Shown: in pieces, positions 61,649 to 64,000 of the stretch | Layout of the letters: each line of letters opens with the position of its first letter | How positions within the stretch are numbered: the first letter of the stretch is position 1 | Assembly (NCBI GenBank): GCA_017473115.1 | Contig: JAFUNC010000010.1 | Coordinates: 1 to 64,000, forward strand | Length of the DNA: 64,000 nucleotides | Direction: 5' to 3' | From: Lachnospiraceae bacterium | GTDB taxonomy: Bacteria; Bacillota; Clostridia; Lachnospirales; Lachnospiraceae | Program-made: the position numbers and the translations under genes | The notes under the pieces: model-generated | What the model was told of the DNA's origin: nothing | Database searches by the model: none | What the model saw: the letters and a program-made list of their open reading frames with translations, nothing else

Positions 61649-63430
61649 ATGCAAGGTCTGGATATTCCGGAAGTGGAAGCAATACTGGAACAATTGGATT
61701 CCGAAAAACGTATTTTTCCACAATATCAATTATATAAAGATAACGGCCGGCCGGTATTGCTTGGCAGGGGTGGTTTTTCGTGTGTTTATGAGATGGTTAG
61801 CCGAAACGACCCGGAAAAGCATTATGCAATGAAAGTCATGGGGTTTGATAAGCATACCATAACTTCGGAAGCGTTTCATTGTATGACGGATTTGCAAAGA
61901 ACGTTAAGCGAACAAAGTGAATCTGTGGCACGGATTATAGACAGCCTTGAAATCACTTTACCTATCGAAGAAAAAGGACATAGACAGATTCAATTTGTTT
62001 TAATGGAGAAGTTGGAACCTGTGTTAAAGAAAGACCGGTTTGGCAAGGTTACATTGGATTTGGAGGCTTTGAAAACGGCGGAAGGTGTTGTTGAATTTGC
62101 TTTGCAAATCGGTGAAGCAATACAAACGGCACATTGTAACCGGGTGTTACATCGTGATATTAAATTGGAAAATATATTTTATCATCCGCAAACCGGTAAG
62201 TATGTATTGGGAGACTTTGGTATTGCAAAGTTTGTGGAGAATGGTACTGCGGAAACGATGGTATATACCGACGGATACGGAGCACCGGAGATTGAACGTT
62301 GCCTGGCAGATCAATACAGTGCTACGGCAGATATTTATTCTTTTGGCGTGACCTTGTATCTTTTATTAAATGAATTATGTTTTCCGGCGTCGGAAGGCTA
62401 TCGGGTAAATCCCATACAATATTCACCGGACTTTGTTTTTCCTGCACCGAAAAATGCAGGTGCGGATTTTGCGGGAATTGTCCAGAAGATGTGTTGTTAT
62501 GACAGTGAAGACCGTTATGAATCAATGGAGACTGCATTAGCGGATGTGAAAAGGATGATGTCGAGGGAAGAAACTGCCGATGAGAATACCTTTTACCCGG
62601 ATTTGGAAACGGAAACCTATAAAGAGAGTATCAAGAAAAACAAAATAAAAAAAGGAACCCGCAAGATACAAAAAACCAGAATGTTCCGCAAAGAAGAAAA
62701 GCGGTTGGCGGAGAAAGATTATAGGATCATTTCTGTTGTGTCAGGCATCGGAATTGCTCTTTTGGTGATGTTGCTTATAAAGTCTGTGGGAATGGAAACG
62801 AAAAGTGTTACAAGTCCGTTGTTTTGGCTTATGCCGATTGCATTGGCGGTACAGGCATTGTTGGTCAGAATCAAAGAGTTTCAATGGATATTTGGGATAT
62901 TGGCGGTAGGATTAACTGTATATTCGGCGATTTCTTTAGGATGCGGTGTCGTCCACGTGGTAGTTTGCCTTGCGATACTTTTGGGGTTACCGCTTGTAAT
63001 GGCGGCAAGTGCCGGCGGAGTGTTTTTGTGGATGCTTTGGGATGTGTACGGAATCATTCCGGAGGTTGCGTCGTTTGAACATTCCAATATCGGATGGATA
63101 CCGGCGGCGCTTTTATTGTTGCTGATAAACGGTTATATCTGGCAGGGATGGTATTACGACAAACGAAGCGACCGTGTTGTGGATTGTTGGGATATCTTAT
63201 ACAGAGCAATCTATCATATTTTACTGTTGGTGGGCATAGTTGTCGGATTATTGCAATTAACAGGTGTGGTGCAGATGCCGGAATGGTGGAACCGTATTCA
63301 TCCCGGTTTGATTGGCCTCGTATTAAAAACGGTTGCAGCCATAGAACCGCTGATTGACGGAATCCGGGCGAAGATAATGCATGCGGAAGATGGGAAAGTG
63401 ATAAACGAAGAGGAAGAAGAGGCAGTGTAA
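61649..63430 (+). CDS. Membrane Ser/Thr protein kinase with polytopic C-terminus
   Basis: A protein of 593 residues (621 if a GTG at 61565 is used). The kinase domain is complete: Gly loop LGRGGFSCVYEM, lysine in YAMKVM, HRDIKLENIF, GDFGIAKF, APEIE. It is followed by a basic linker and about six membrane segments (LLVMLLIKSVGM onward) and an acidic tail; no PASTA repeats. This is unusual, since most bacterial kinases of this class have one membrane pass. ATG 61649 is preferred because AAGGAGA precedes it and the start then aligns with the paralogue downstream. The FHA and HTH proteins are likely partners or substrates. Confidence 0.9.
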   Translation: MQGLDIPEVEAILEQLDSEKRIFPQYQLYKDNGRPVLLGRGGFSCVYEMVSRNDPEKHYAMKVMGFDKHTITSEAFHCMTDLQRTLSEQSESVARIIDSLEITLPIEEKGHRQIQFVLMEKLEPVLKKDRFGKVTLDLEALKTAEGVVEFALQIGEAIQTAHCNRVLHRDIKLENIFYHPQTGKYVLGDFGIAKFVENGTAETMVYTDGYGAPEIERCLADQYSATADIYSFGVTLYLLLNELCFPASEGYRVNPIQYSPDFVFPAPKNAGADFAGIVQKMCCYDSEDRYESMETALADVKRMMSREETADENTFYPDLETETYKESIKKNKIKKGTRKIQKTRMFRKEEKRLAEKDYRIISVVSGIGIALLVMLLIKSVGMETKSVTSPLFWLMPIALAVQALLVRIKEFQWIFGILAVGLTVYSAISLGCGVVHVVVCLAILLGLPLVMAASAGGVFLWMLWDVYGIIPEVASFEHSNIGWIPAALLLLLINGYIWQGWYYDKRSDRVVDCWDILYRAIYHILLLVGIVVGLLQLTGVVQMPEWWNRIHPGLIGLVLKTVAAIEPLIDGIRAKIMHAEDGKVINEEEEEAV

Positions 63431-63431
63431 A

Positions 63432-64000
63432 ATGTTTCTATGGTCGAGAAAAGAAATGGAAGATATACTTCTGCAGTTGGAAGAGAGAGGGCAACTTTTC
63501 GAAAGGTGCAGATTTTGCAGAAGGAAAGACGGATTCAGCCTGCTTGGAACCGGTGGTTTTGCGTGTGTGTATGAGGCTGAGAATATCAGGGATTCACGCA
63601 AACGATATGCCCTTAAAGTAATCGGATTCGGTGATAAGTATGTGGAGTCTGACGCATTTCAAAAGTCTGTATCCGCACAAAGGAATATCGGCAGATATCG
63701 TGACAGTATGATTCAAATCTACGATTATAAGGAATTGTGTGTGGAATTGGATCGAAATAATCAGGTGATTTCGATACTGTCTCAAACAGAAAAAAAGCCG
63801 GAGCAAAATTGTCTTACGCTTCAGTTTATCCTTATGGAGAAATGCAGACCGATTCTTGCGTATGATAAAACGGGAAATGCGTATTTGACGTGTCAGGAAT
63901 TGCAAGAGCGGGATGAAAAAGAGATTTTGAAACTTGCTTTTGATATCGGGAAAGCGTTATCTTTGGCACATACTAAAAATGTGATTCACAGGGATGTAAA
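63432..64000 (+). CDS. Second Ser/Thr protein kinase, 3' end outside window
   Basis: The frame opens at ATG 63432, one base after the stop of the first kinase, with AGAGG nine bases before, and stays open to the last base (189 complete codons). It has the Gly loop LGTGGFACVYEA, the lysine strand YALKVIGFG, and reaches the catalytic loop VIHRDVK at the window end. It is a diverged tandem copy of the first kinase (shared FACVYE/FSCVYE, LILMEK-like strand, helix before the HRD motif). Whether it also has a multi-pass C-terminus is not visible. Confidence 0.9.
   Translation, partial: MFLWSRKEMEDILLQLEERGQLFERCRFCRRKDGFSLLGTGGFACVYEAENIRDSRKRYALKVIGFGDKYVESDAFQKSVSAQRNIGRYRDSMIQIYDYKELCVELDRNNQVISILSQTEKKPEQNCLTLQFILMEKCRPILAYDKTGNAYLTCQELQERDEKEILKLAFDIGKALSLAHTKNVIHRDV

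Overview
The window reads as a chromosomal segment of a low-to-mid G+C, spore-forming Firmicute, most likely a member of the Lachnospiraceae (Clostridia). The reasons are the spoIIAA-spoIIAB-sigF sporulation operon, an addAB (not recBCD) recombination operon, a TPP-riboswitch-controlled ThiT thiamine transporter, strong AGGAGG-type ribosome binding sites, a family-9 cellulase, and a compact Arg-His-Gln-Lys tRNA cluster. This is inference from gene content; no taxon marker such as 16S rRNA is present. Nearly all genes lie on the + strand; only corA with its leader, and one small membrane protein at 12.3-12.8 kb, are on the - strand.

Layout. 1-1.9 kb: 3' end of a surface protein with Ig-like repeats. 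1.9-3.0 kb (-): a CorA Mg2+ transporter preceded by a 20-codon upstream ORF whose stop codon lies inside a helix that can mask the corA ribosome binding site. 3.2-7.7 kb: VTC-domain protein, DUF4956 membrane protein, CotH-kinase protein and a polysaccharide deacetylase. 7.8-8.7 kb: TPP riboswitch and thiT. 8.9-13.8 kb: housekeeping genes (hisC, small multidrug export protein, methyltransferase, hslO, dapF). 13.9-31.2 kb: an ECF sigma/anti-sigma pair followed by a tight co-directional cluster of lipoprotein/membrane protein, ABC ATPase and permease, Gln-rich coiled-coil membrane protein, MoxR ATPase, DUF58 protein, two von Willebrand A membrane proteins, and a membrane-anchored GH9 cellulase with CBM3-like modules. 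31.4-43.2 kb: a degenerate sigma-like protein, addB, addA, a HAD phosphatase, a CPBP protease, and an iron-sulfur helicase fused to a PD-(D/E)XK nuclease domain and preceded by a LexA-type (SOS) box. 43.2-43.7 kb: a non-coding stretch with several DnaA boxes. 43.7-47.9 kb: a DUF4097-type pair and valS, followed by a ~260-bp imperfect palindrome.

48.2-57.8 kb: a mixed set of small enzymes, a CDF metal exporter with an SmtB-like operator and a 10-codon relic or leader ORF, folC with a 47-residue companion, a TPR protein, then spoIIAA-spoIIAB-sigF. 57.9-59.9 kb: an accessory patch with an internally deleted hicA toxin, intact hicB, four tRNA genes, a RelB/RelE-type toxin-antitoxin pair and a fragment of rtcB. 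60.0-64.0 kb: a signalling cluster of HTH protein, FHA protein and two tandem Ser/Thr kinases, the second cut by the window end.

The best candidates for less-described biology are the corA leader switch, the ECF-linked ABC/MoxR/vWA/GH9 cluster, the HTH-FHA-kinase-kinase cluster, the large palindromic repeat after valS, and the DnaA-box cluster away from any dnaA gene. All functional statements rest on reading the sequence and on family knowledge; no database search was run.
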